Notes: generated from the letters alone by a model not told the origin. A stretch of DNA of 7,346 bases from Halovenus sp. (GCA_028274925.1 JAQCNR010000499.1:1-7346); one strand, 5' to 3'; positions 1 through 5,052 are shown, counted from the first letter of the stretch. Made by a program: numbers and translations.

Positions 1-26
1 GGATGGTTTTCGAGCGCGAAGTCTGA
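1..26 (+). CDS. Possible 3' end of an upstream gene (partial)
   Basis: The frame starting at base 3 reads M-V-F-E-R-E-V and then TGA at 24-26. The codons (GTT TTC GAG CGC GAA GTC) look like haloarchaeal coding sequence. The stop would lie directly beside the stop of the minus-strand gene at 27-29, a common tail-to-tail arrangement in compact archaeal genomes. Only about eight codons are visible, so no product can be named and this could be plain intergenic sequence. Confidence 0.3.
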
Positions 27-308
27 TCACATTCCCATGTCGGCCGCCGCCTCGGGCACCGGCAGGTCGTGGCTCGCGACGCCGAGCAGTTCGCCAGCGT
101 GGTCGAGTGCCATATCGAAGCCGTAGTACCGTTCGAGTTCGTCGCCGTCCGCTCCATCGCGAACCTTCAGCATCGCGTACCCCTCGATATTCTGTGCGAT
201 TGCCGCTTCCGAGCCATCGTGGCGGAACACGAGCAGCCGTTCTGTGTCGGTCTCACGGTACGTAGCGGTCACCGAGTCGGACTCGGCCGTGGTCGCATCC
301 TCACTCAT
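27..308 (-). CDS. Small conserved haloarchaeal protein (DUF7111-like)
   Basis: This 93-residue acidic protein starts MSEDATTAES and ends in AAADMGM. I chose the ATG at 306-308 because the longer reading frame would extend into a GC-rich region shared with the divergent gene, while this start gives a typical haloarchaeal N-terminus. The core (residues 17-50) looks like beta strands ending in GYAMLKVR, followed by DELERYYGFDMALDHAAE-like sequence and a segment LLGVASHDLPVPEA. I see no signal peptide, membrane segment or metal-binding motif. From memory it matches a short haloarchaea-specific family of unknown function, probably the one catalogued as DUF7111; the family name is less certain than the coding call. 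It is divergent from the zinc-finger gene at 405, with 96 bases between the starts. The function is unknown. Confidence 0.8.
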   Translation of the reverse strand: MSEDATTAESDSVTATYRETDTERLLVFRHDGSEAAIAQNIEGYAMLKVRDGADGDELERYYGFDMALDHAGELLGVASHDLPVPEAAADMGM

Positions 309-370
309 ACACACGAGTTGGGTTGCTCGCACCTTTGCGTGTCGGTTCTGGCCGCGGGTCGCGGTCCGAC

Positions 371-380
371 ATGTTTTTTG
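371..380 (+). promoter_or_regulatory. Candidate TATA-like box for the zinc-finger/PadR unit
   Basis: A run of six T (ATGTTTTTTG) stands out in GC-rich sequence. It is centred about 29 bases before the ATG at 405, as expected for an archaeal TATA box driving a nearly leaderless transcript. No strong Shine-Dalgarno sequence precedes that ATG. Confidence 0.4.
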
Positions 381-404
381 CGAGATGGGGCGGTAGTCAC
401 CTCC

Positions 405-1007
405 ATGCGAGCACTCCAACGCTGTGACTTCTGTGGCGAGCAGGCGGCCGGAACGTTCGAGATTATCCCCGAGGAACTCAATCCGACCGAGGCCGAGCGC
501 CGCCGGACGGTTCTCTGTGAGTCCTGTAAAACACAACTCGAAACGCTGATCGACCCGCTTATCGAACGGGCGGGCGGCAAACCCGCGCAGACGACCACCG
601 GAGAAAGTGCCGAGACAGCAAGCGCGCCTGAGACAGAGTCAACGGCCACGAGTGAGTCGGACGGGCTGATTGGCGCGTCGGAGGACGGGTCGTTGCTCGG
701 CGATTCCGAATCCGGCGACGAATCCGAGAAACAGGGGACGGGCAGTGGACAGGAACAATCAGCCGAGACAACTGACTCCACACAGACGACACAGTCGTCC
801 CAAGCGGAGAGTGATGACCCCCCAGAGAACTACGGGAAGGTGCTCAGGCTGCTCCGGAACCGGGAGTTCCCGATGACTCGTGAGGAAATCGTGACGATTG
901 CGACCAGTGCGTACGAACTCAAAGCGCGCAACGTTCAGCAGATCATCGACGAGTCGGTCGACCGTGGGGAGTTTGTCGAGACCAGCGGCCAACTCGAACG
1001 GGCCTGA
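405..1007 (+). CDS. Cys4 zinc-binding protein with acidic linker and C-terminal HTH-like domain
   Basis: This 200-residue protein has three visible parts. Residues 1-55 hold two CxxC knuckles, C7-D-F-C10 and C38-E-S-C41, which should bind one zinc ion. Residues 60-140 are low-complexity, rich in Ser, Thr, Glu, Asp and Gln, and probably disordered. Residues 143-200 (from YGKVLRLLRNREFPMT) look helical and resemble a small winged-helix domain: REEI helix, then ARNVQQIIDESVDRGEFVE as a possible recognition helix and wing. The reading frame is open far upstream, but I start at 405 because the zinc knuckle begins at once and a TATA-like T-run sits about 29 bases before it. The PadR-type gene follows after one base, so the two are almost certainly co-transcribed. 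A DNA- or RNA-binding regulatory role is inference; I cannot assign a named family. Confidence 0.8.
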   Translation: MRALQRCDFCGEQAAGTFEIIPEELNPTEAERRRTVLCESCKTQLETLIDPLIERAGGKPAQTTTGESAETASAPETESTATSESDGLIGASEDGSLLGDSESGDESEKQGTGSGQEQSAETTDSTQTTQSSQAESDDPPENYGKVLRLLRNREFPMTREEIVTIATSAYELKARNVQQIIDESVDRGEFVETSGQLERA

Positions 1008-1008
1008 G

Positions 1009-1293
1009 ATGACGCAGTATCTCCAGAGTGGGCGGCGACGGGACATCTGTGCGCTGCTCGCCGATGAGTCGATGCAGGCCCAGGCACTGAAATCACGCCT
1101 GGAGTCGACCTACGACACGCGAATCGACCCGCAGTCGTTTTACGGTGCGCTGGACGCGCTGGAAGAGCAGGGATTCGTCCAGACACGCACCGAGGGAATT
1201 CACGATGTCTACGAACTGACCGACGCGGGGAGAGGGCGACTCGATGCCCACGTCGAGTGGCTGCTGGGCCAAATCGACGATTCGCGTGCGTGA
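1009..1293 (+). CDS. PadR-type winged-helix transcriptional regulator
   Basis: This 94-residue protein reads as one winged-helix domain. An N-terminal helix (RRRDICALLADESMQAQALK, residues 9-28) is followed by a recognition-helix region, FYGALDALEEQGFVQTR (about 44-60), that matches the PadR pattern xLYxALxxLEExGLVxxR. The wing and closing motif are VYELTDAGRGRLDAHVEWL (about 67-85), matching the family's YxLTxxGRxxL. PadR proteins usually carry a second helical domain for dimerisation; here only a short C-terminal helix remains, as in small haloarchaeal members. I start at ATG 1009 because it lies one base after the preceding stop, giving a coupled gene pair, and the upstream frame overlaps the zinc-finger gene. 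The ligand and target genes cannot be read from the sequence; autoregulation of the operon is a reasonable inference only. Confidence 0.8.
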   Translation: MTQYLQSGRRRDICALLADESMQAQALKSRLESTYDTRIDPQSFYGALDALEEQGFVQTRTEGIHDVYELTDAGRGRLDAHVEWLLGQIDDSRA

Positions 1294-1306
1294 GATAGTC
1301 ACACCT

Positions 1307-1375
1307 ATGTCTTTCGGCACCGGTACGGTCGTTACGTTCATTGTACAGGGAGTCGTAGAGTCAACTACCGGATGA
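1307..1375 (+). CDS. Candidate 22-residue peptide overlapping the next gene (ATGA)
   Basis: ATG at 1307-1309 opens a 22-codon frame, MSFGTGTVVTFIVQGVVEST plus TG, ending at TGA 1373-1375. That stop overlaps the ATG of the next gene (1372-1374) in an ATGA junction, the usual arrangement of translationally coupled genes. The middle (VVTFIVQGVV) is hydrophobic. Third-position GC is only about half, lower than in the neighbouring genes, so coding pressure is weak. It could be a real small protein, a coupling leader peptide, or chance. The 13 bases between the PadR stop and this ATG contain no clear ribosome binding site. Confidence 0.3.
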   Translation: MSFGTGTVVTFIVQGVVESTTG

Positions 1376-1815
1376 GGCGAGATCACTTCACAGTCGCGGC
1401 CGAGAGTTTGGACCCAGCAGAGGCCGATAGCCCGACGCTCGACATCGAGTACGACGGCCCCGAGGAGACACTCACAGCCCAGTTGACAGACGATAGCGAC
1501 CAGATACCAGCGTCGGATATCGACGCCGCCTTTCGGTTTCAGGACGACCACGAGTCTGCCGACGCGAAAGGTGTCTGTAGTCTGACGCACCGTGTCACTG
1601 GCGAGTATCTGCTCGAATTCAATACCGACAGTGCGGATATTCTCGACCTTGTCGCGGCGGCGAGAGAGGAAACCGACGAAGGCAACTACCAGATTCGGAT
1701 TAACCGCCGCGACGGCGAGCCGATTGTGTACGAACTCGACGCCTTACTCGTCTACGACAACAACGGTAATCTCCTCCGCCAGCACAGTTTGATTCCCAGC
1801 GGCGTCGAACTCTAG
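1372..1815 (+). CDS. Conserved haloarchaeal protein, DUF5793-like
   Basis: This 147-residue acidic soluble protein begins MRRDHFTV. That opening and the closing pattern (YQIRINRRDGEPIVYELDA near 106-124, then LLVYDNNGNLLRQHSLIPSGVEL) match, from memory, the haloarchaea-specific family DUF5793, whose function is unknown. The predicted layout is alternating strands: residues 22-38, 52-58, 66-84, 106-112 and 117-139, with one helix near 89-101 (ILDLVAAAREET). I see no catalytic motif, signal peptide or membrane segment. The ATG is the only start available: no start codon lies in frame between it and the TGA at 1291-1293. It overlaps the stop of the 22-residue frame upstream. A divergent cis-prenyltransferase gene follows after 45 bases with its own TATA-like box, so the two need not be one operon. 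Confidence 0.85.
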   Translation: MRRDHFTVAAESLDPAEADSPTLDIEYDGPEETLTAQLTDDSDQIPASDIDAAFRFQDDHESADAKGVCSLTHRVTGEYLLEFNTDSADILDLVAAAREETDEGNYQIRINRRDGEPIVYELDALLVYDNNGNLLRQHSLIPSGVEL

Positions 1816-1831
1816 ATCAAAGTCGCCGACG

Positions 1832-1839
1832 TTTATTTT
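1832..1839 (+). promoter_or_regulatory. TATA-like box for the divergent cis-prenyltransferase gene
   Basis: TTTATTTT lies centred about 26 bases before the GTG at 1861. The predicted transcription start therefore falls at or next to that GTG, giving a leaderless message. This placement supports GTG 1861 over the out-of-frame ATGs at 1851 and 1854. Confidence 0.6.
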
Positions 1840-1860
1840 CCCCCGGTCGAATGATGTTTT

Positions 1861-2469
1861 GTGGGACTGTACGACCGCTATCTCGCGGCCCGTATCCGCC
1901 TCGCCGAGCAGTCGCTGCCGGAGACGGTTGCGCTGGTCATTACCGAGAAAGACCTGCTGGAAGATGGCGCCTACGTCACCGTCGAGCAGTTTCTCGACTG
2001 GGCGTTTGGCTTCGGCGCTGAACGGGTCGTCATCTACGTCAGCGTCACCAACGAGTCGGTCATCGAGACGCTGGCACGCGAGTTCGAGCGCCTCGACTCA
2101 CCGCACCCGGTTGCCCTCCGCTCGCCTGCGGACGAGACTCGTGCGACGACGCCAGTGCAGGTGAGTATCGGCCTCGGTGGGAAACACGAGTTCGCCTCCG
2201 CTGTCCAAGGAATCGCAACGGCAGTCGAAAACGGGAGCCTCGATATTGAAGAGATCGGCGGCGAAGAAATCGAGCGACGACTGGTATTTCCGTCGAACCC
2301 GGACCTGATTGTCAAGACTGGTGCCGAGCGCCTCTCCGATTTCATGATCTGGCAGTCCGTCTACTCCGAACTGTACTTCACCGACGTGAACTGGCGAAAT
2401 TTCCGGCGACGGGATTACCTGCGCGCGCTGCGAGACTTCCAGCGCCGACAGCGGCGATTTGGACGGTAA
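1861..2469 (+). CDS. Divergent cis-prenyltransferase, NgBR/Nus1-like accessory subunit candidate
   Basis: This 202-residue protein belongs to the undecaprenyl diphosphate synthase superfamily. Its C-terminal third reads like a bacterial UppS: TGAERLSDFMIWQ (153-165), SELYFTDVNWRNF (169-181), RRDYLRALRDF (183-193) and terminal RRFGR (198-202). The N-terminal catalytic loop is altered: where the family has DGNRR, this protein has VALVITEKDLLEDGAY (23-38), so the diphosphate-binding Asp-Gly-Asn-Arg-Arg is missing. The first Arg of the RxGGxxR substrate motif is Lys152. It is shorter than normal (about 250). This mirrors eukaryotic NgBR/Nus1: catalytic residues lost, C-terminal RxG kept. The likely partner is UppS encoded at 3259-4161. 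GTG is used because an in-frame TGA lies at 1852-1854 and the TATA-like box fits. The family call is firm; the subunit role is inference. Confidence 0.85.
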   Translation: MGLYDRYLAARIRLAEQSLPETVALVITEKDLLEDGAYVTVEQFLDWAFGFGAERVVIYVSVTNESVIETLAREFERLDSPHPVALRSPADETRATTPVQVSIGLGGKHEFASAVQGIATAVENGSLDIEEIGGEEIERRLVFPSNPDLIVKTGAERLSDFMIWQSVYSELYFTDVNWRNFRRRDYLRALRDFQRRQRRFGR

Positions 2470-2510
2470 GAGTCGTTTGAGACAGGAGGACAGTGTCATA
2501 GAACCAGAAA

Positions 2511-2578
2511 GCCCCCGCCTGTTCAGTCCCACCCTGTTGCTTGTGGCACAGGCCACCGTGGATGGGACTGAAAGGGGC
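2511..2578. other. Imperfect hairpin, left half of an intergenic repeat-like element
   Basis: The arms TTCAGTCCCA (2522-2531) and TGGGACTGAA (2563-2572) pair perfectly over 10 bp. An outer helix GCCCC (2511-2515) with GGGGC (2574-2578) extends the stem, with a 6-base bulge on the left and a 1-base bulge on the right. Inside, GTGGC (2543-2547) and GCCAC (2552-2556) form a small apical stem with loop ACAG. No credible gene covers it. The motif GGGACTGAAAGGGGC (2564-2578) recalls, from memory, an intergenic sequence repeated in haloarchaeal genomes. It may act as structured RNA, as a 3' end for the preceding gene, or be the remnant of a small mobile repeat. Confidence 0.5.
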
Positions 2579-2583
2579 CGAGC

Positions 2584-2657
2584 GCTCGGTCCGGTGAGAC
2601 GACATAAGCACCGCAGGACGAAGTCCGAGGAGCGCAACGAGTCGTAACCGGGCGAGC
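2584..2657. other. Long imperfect hairpin, right half of the same element
   Basis: Three blocks pair in order across the region: GCTCG (2584-2588) with CGAGC (2653-2657), CCGGT (2591-2595) with ACCGG (2647-2651), and ACGAC (2599-2603) with GTCGT (2641-2645). The mismatches between blocks are small. A GGAC-GAA-GTCC hairpin (2616-2626) sits within the loop. The left end overlaps a perfect 12-bp palindrome, CCGAGCGCTCGG (2578-2589), that joins this stem to the previous one. The remaining sequence to 2764 holds only an A/C-rich stretch (2691-2737) and the promoter of the next gene. Chance pairing is a risk in GC-rich DNA, but 15 ordered pairs in three blocks make it worth noting. Confidence 0.45.
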
Positions 2658-2734
2658 GCGAGGGGACTTTCTGGTTATTCGCAGTCGAATCCCCAACACC
2701 CCAATCTCAAACAAAAACCCAGCGCACCCAAACC

Positions 2735-2742
2735 GATATATC
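2735..2742 (+). promoter_or_regulatory. TATA box for the PNPOx-like gene
   Basis: GATATATC is an 8-bp AT-rich palindrome centred about 27 bases before the ATG at 2765, the standard distance for a leaderless haloarchaeal transcript. The bases just before it (CAAACC) could serve as the TFB recognition element. Confidence 0.65.
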
Positions 2743-2764
2743 ACGAGCGAGTAAATCGAAACCA

Positions 2765-3262
2765 ATGCCGCCAGCCAAGGGGCCGTGGTCCCGCGAACAG
2801 TTCGAGCAGTTTCTCGACGAGGCGCTAATGCCACTCCGGCTTGGCTGTCGCCGTCCGGACGGTAGCCTGTGGATGCTCTCACTGTGGTACGAGTATATCG
2901 ACGGGGAATTTCGCTGTGCGACCGGCAGCGACTCAGACATTGCCCGCTTTCTCCGAACAGACGACGCAGTCTGTTTCGAGCTCTCGACCAACCGACCGCC
3001 GTATATGGGTGTGCGCGGCAACGGCACCGCGATTCTCGACGGCGACGAGGACAAGACCCTGCTCCGTGGGTTGTTGGACCGGTATCTCGGCGGAACTGAG
3101 TCCGAATTCGCCAAACTGCTACTCGACGATGACCGCGAGGAAGTGATGATTCGCGTCGAACCCGACCGGCTGTTCACCTGGGATTTCACCGACCGAATGA
3201 GCGCTGCACAGACTGACACACCAGCGGGCCGGAATCCCGAACCGGACTCCCCGCGATATTAG
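2765..3262 (+). CDS. Pyridoxamine 5'-phosphate oxidase-like FMN-binding split-barrel protein
   Basis: This 165-residue soluble protein has the outline of the PNPOx-like split barrel. An N-terminal helix (REQFEQFLDEA, 10-20) is followed by strands LRLGCRRPDGSLWMLSLWYEYIDGEFRCAT (24-53), a helix DIARFLRTDD (58-67), the strand VCFELSTNRPPYMGVRGNGTAILD (69-92) and a C-terminal helix and strand (97-137). The pattern xPxxxPLWYxxxxGxF...VRGxGxAxI is typical of family members that bind FMN, F420 or heme. The cofactor cannot be settled from sequence, and members often act as general flavin oxidoreductases rather than true PNP oxidases. The tail after about residue 145 is Pro- and Thr-rich and probably disordered. 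It has its own TATA box. Its TAG stop overlaps the convergent uppS stop by four bases. Confidence 0.8.
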   Translation: MPPAKGPWSREQFEQFLDEALMPLRLGCRRPDGSLWMLSLWYEYIDGEFRCATGSDSDIARFLRTDDAVCFELSTNRPPYMGVRGNGTAILDGDEDKTLLRGLLDRYLGGTESEFAKLLLDDDREEVMIRVEPDRLFTWDFTDRMSAAQTDTPAGRNPEPDSPRY

Positions 3263-4161
3263 CTCGGCGATTCGACCGTATTCTCCGCTGATTCGCTGTC
3301 TTGGAGTTCGTCGTCGGCACTGACCCGTCCGGCAGCGCCGGTGAACGTCTCGCCGAGGACACCGATCAGCGCGCGAGCGCGGCGAATCCGACTCTGGTGC
3401 CAGCTTTCATCGCGGTAGTTGTAGGTCCTGAGCGCGCGGAGGAAGTCGATGCGGCGAAACTCCGGCCAGTAGGGGGCGGTGAAGTAGACGGCGGCCTCGT
3501 TGCCGTTGGCCTGCCACGGGAGGAAATTCGAGGTGCGCTCGTCGCCGCCGCTCCGGATAATCAGGTCGACGTTGCGCGTCGGTCCGTCGGGCAACGCCTG
3601 GTTGACCGTACTGGCGTCGACGTCTGCCGGGTCGAGGTCACCGGATTCGACCTGTTCGGCGATGGTCCGGGTTGCGCCGAGCAGTTCCGCCCGGCCGCCA
3701 TAAGCGAGCGCGATATTGAGGTGCAGGCGGTCGTAGTCCTCGGTTCGGCTCTCAGCGTAGGCGACGGCGTCGCGAACGCGTTCGGGGAGGTCACCCACTT
3801 CGCCGATGGCCCGAATCCGGACTTCGCGCTCGTGAATCTCCTCGGCGTCAGCAAAGTCCCGAAGTTTCTCGGTAATGAGGTCAAATAGCGCCTCACGTTC
3901 CTCGGGGGGGCGCTCGAAGTTCTCCGTCGAAAACGCATAGAGTGTGACTTCCTTGATATCTAACTCCGCACACCATTTGAGCAGTGCCTCGGTCGTCTCG
4001 GCACCCTGTCGGTGGCCTGCGGTTTTTTCGACTCCCTCCTTGGCGGCGTAGCGGCGGTTCCCGTCCTGAATGACCGCAATGTGTGACGGTGTCGATTCAA
4101 GTTCGGATTCGAGAACACGCGCATACAACCGCTCGACAGGAGCACGGAGCCGACTTGCCAT
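3259..4161 (-). CDS. uppS: Cis-prenyltransferase (undecaprenyl/polyprenyl diphosphate synthase)
   Basis: This 300-residue enzyme adds isopentenyl units in cis configuration to an allylic diphosphate, in archaea usually geranylgeranyl or farnesyl diphosphate, to make the polyprenyl carrier for glycan assembly at the membrane. Visible motifs are the catalytic HIAVIQDGNRR (27-37, Asp33 the key acid), YAFSTENF (75-82), LNIALAYGGR (148-157) and DLIIRSGGDERTSNFLPWQ (199-217), with Arg203 and Arg209 for diphosphate binding. The final substrate-side helix reads YWPEFRRIDFLRALRTY (231-247), after which an RRFG motif normally closes the protein; here there is DESWHQSRIRRARALIG and then an acidic Ser-rich tail (281-300). 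The missing RxG suggests that a partner supplies it, and the protein encoded at 1861-2469 has one. ATG 4161 gives the usual N-terminus. The gene is divergent from cspA. Confidence 0.93.
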   Translation of the reverse strand: MASRLRAPVERLYARVLESELESTPSHIAVIQDGNRRYAAKEGVEKTAGHRQGAETTEALLKWCAELDIKEVTLYAFSTENFERPPEEREALFDLITEKLRDFADAEEIHEREVRIRAIGEVGDLPERVRDAVAYAESRTEDYDRLHLNIALAYGGRAELLGATRTIAEQVESGDLDPADVDASTVNQALPDGPTRNVDLIIRSGGDERTSNFLPWQANGNEAAVYFTAPYWPEFRRIDFLRALRTYNYRDESWHQSRIRRARALIGVLGETFTGAAGRVSADDELQDSESAENTVESPS

Positions 4162-4221
4162 ACTACCATTTCACCACACAGCGGTGTTGAATCTTGCGGG
4201 CGCGGGTAGACTGACCACAGC

Positions 4222-4229
4222 TTATTAAT
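4222..4229 (+). promoter_or_regulatory. TATA box of cspA
   Basis: TTATTAAT is centred about 30 bases before the cspA ATG at 4256. It predicts a transcription start within a few bases of the ATG. It lies in the 94-base divergent region shared with uppS; I see no equally clear TATA box for uppS on the other strand. Confidence 0.65.
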
Positions 4230-4255
4230 AGAGTGCCAACGTTCGTTCACGTGCA

Positions 4256-4450
4256 ATGGCGAAAGGTACGGTTGATTTCTTCAACGACACAGGCGGTTAC
4301 GGTTTCATCGAGACTGAGGACGCAGACGAAGACGTATTCTTCCACATGGAAGACGTCGGCGGGCCGGATCTCGAAGAGGGACAGGAAGTCGAATTTGAAA
4401 TCGTCGAGGCCGATAAAGGGCCACGAGCCAAGAACCTCGAACGGCTGTAA
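4256..4450 (+). CDS. cspA: Cold-shock domain protein CspA
   Basis: This 64-residue protein is one complete cold-shock domain, a five-stranded OB barrel that binds single-stranded RNA and DNA. Both nucleic-acid motifs are present: RNP1-like GGYGFIE (13-19) and RNP2-like DVFFHMEDV (26-34). The expected aromatic surface is there: Phe9, Tyr15, Phe17, Phe28, Phe29 and His30. The opening MAKGTVDFFNDTGGYGFI matches the family pattern GxVKWFNxxKGFGFI, with Asp replacing the usual Lys-Trp position, as in acid-rich haloarchaeal members. The last motif, GPRAKNLERL (55-64), corresponds to the usual GPQAxNV strand. It has its own TATA box and is probably an RNA chaperone, perhaps induced by cold; the induction is not visible in the sequence. 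Family assignment is very sure. Confidence 0.95.
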   Translation: MAKGTVDFFNDTGGYGFIETEDADEDVFFHMEDVGGPDLEEGQEVEFEIVEADKGPRAKNLERL

Positions 4451-4503
4451 CAGGCCTCGAAGTGACTGGCCGGGGCAGCGCTGTAGCCGCAGCACTGGGC
4501 TGT

Positions 4504-4545
4504 ACAACAGCACATCCACTCGATTATTTCTGTCGGGACAACAGC
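4504..4545 (+). promoter_or_regulatory. TATA-like box between two ACAACAGC direct repeats
   Basis: GATTATTT (4522-4529) is the only AT-rich block between cspA and the DUF5778-like gene and could be its TATA box, which would give a leader of roughly 35-40 bases. The same 8-mer, ACAACAGC, lies on each side at 4504-4511 and 4538-4545, 34 bases apart. Such spacing could fit regulator sites flanking the promoter. An inverted pair GGGCTGT (4497-4503) and ACAGCCC (4541-4547) also encloses it. Confidence 0.35.
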
Positions 4546-4589
4546 CCGCGAACCGTGAGTGGTAACTACGCCCCGCGGAAACGCTCAGT

Positions 4590-5027
4590 ATGGCTGAAAT
4601 ACTCGACGACGAACTCCGGCGGCGGACCTGGAAGTTGTTGCAGCCGGGTGACATCGAACTCGACGGCCTCGTACTCCAGACCGAATTCGACGGGAGCCAG
4701 GAGCCAGAGATGCACCAAGCAACTGTCGAAGTCGGCGAACTGATCGCTGAGTACGCCGGCTACGAGCCCACAGACACCTTCGTGTACTCCGGGACCGATG
4801 ACTCCGACTTCTCCTCGAACCAGCATCAGGGACTCACGCTCGACGACGAGTCCTTTGTCTGGGAGTGCCAGCAACTGCTTCGCGACGGCAGCTTCGATGT
4901 GGTCTTCTATTTCGAGGCAGGTGCCGATACCGAGGAATTGCTCGGTGCCGTCCGCGAGGCTGGATACGACGCGACGGCGATTCGCGGTGACGTCGCCGAC
5001 CCAGACGACGCGGTGCTTGATGCATAG
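4590..5027 (+). CDS. Conserved haloarchaeal protein, DUF5778-like
   Basis: This 145-residue acidic soluble protein starts MAEILDDELRRRTWKLLQPG. Its strongly patterned centre reads HQATVEVGELIAEYAG (42-57), TFVYSGTDDSDFSSNQHQGLTL (63-84), FVWECQQLLRDGSFDVVFYFEA (89-110) and a final helix-strand ELLGAVREAGYDATAIRG (116-133). From memory these match DUF5778, a haloarchaea-restricted family of unknown function; the alternation of helix and strand resembles a small alpha/beta fold. One Cys (93) and two His (42, 79) do not form a clear metal site. I see no membrane segment or signal peptide. It sits 57 bases before the tetrapyrrole operon, which has its own TATA box, so co-transcription is uncertain. 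I do not assign a function. Confidence 0.85.
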   Translation: MAEILDDELRRRTWKLLQPGDIELDGLVLQTEFDGSQEPEMHQATVEVGELIAEYAGYEPTDTFVYSGTDDSDFSSNQHQGLTLDDESFVWECQQLLRDGSFDVVFYFEAGADTEELLGAVREAGYDATAIRGDVADPDDAVLDA

Positions 5028-5046
5028 GCTGGGAACAGGCGAGTCA

Positions 5047-5052
5047 TTTAAA
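5047..5052 (+). promoter_or_regulatory. TATA-like box of the siroheme-hemA operon
   Basis: TTTAAA lies 33-38 bases before the ATG at 5085, which predicts a transcription start roughly 8-12 bases upstream of the start codon. It follows the stop of the DUF5778-like gene by 20 bases and suggests that the two tetrapyrrole genes have their own promoter. Confidence 0.55.

Noticed and set aside
69..404. N-terminal extension of the zinc-finger gene upstream to position 69
   Set aside because: The extra 112 residues run antisense through the small minus-strand gene and look like shadow translation. The Cys4 domain begins directly at ATG 405 and a TATA-like run fits that start.
305..781. Minus-strand open frame opposite the zinc-finger gene
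   Set aside because: Its Ser/Pro-rich product is the mirror of the acidic linker in GC-rich DNA, and it has no recognisable motif.
898..1008. Earlier start for the PadR gene at 898
   Set aside because: It would overlap the zinc-finger gene by more than 100 bases with Arg/Ser-rich shadow sequence. ATG 1009, one base after the stop, begins the recognisable winged-helix domain.
1851..1856. Two ATG codons as start of the divergent cis-prenyltransferase
   Set aside because: They are out of frame with the conserved protein, and an in-frame TGA at 1852-1854 bars any earlier start.
2521..2575. CRISPR repeat
   Set aside because: GTTCAGTCCCACCCTG recalls the opening of haloarchaeal CRISPR repeats, but there is a single unit with no regularly spaced copies.
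2098..2637. Minus-strand open frame across the divergent cis-prenyltransferase and the hairpin region
   Set aside because: It runs antisense to a clear family member, and its product shows no family pattern.
2459..2647. 62-residue plus-strand frame through the intergenic hairpins
   Set aside because: It overlaps the end of the previous gene and consists of translated repeat sequence rich in Arg and Lys, unlike the acidic proteins of this genome.
2662..2694. tRNA-like 3' half (GGTTATTCGCAGTCGAATCCCC region)
   Set aside because: The outer GGGGA/TCCCC pairing exists, but no cloverleaf, anticodon arm or proper T-loop can be drawn.
3301..3888. Plus-strand open frame opposite uppS
   Set aside because: It is antisense to a gene with all expected UppS motifs; long antisense frames are common in GC-rich haloarchaeal DNA.
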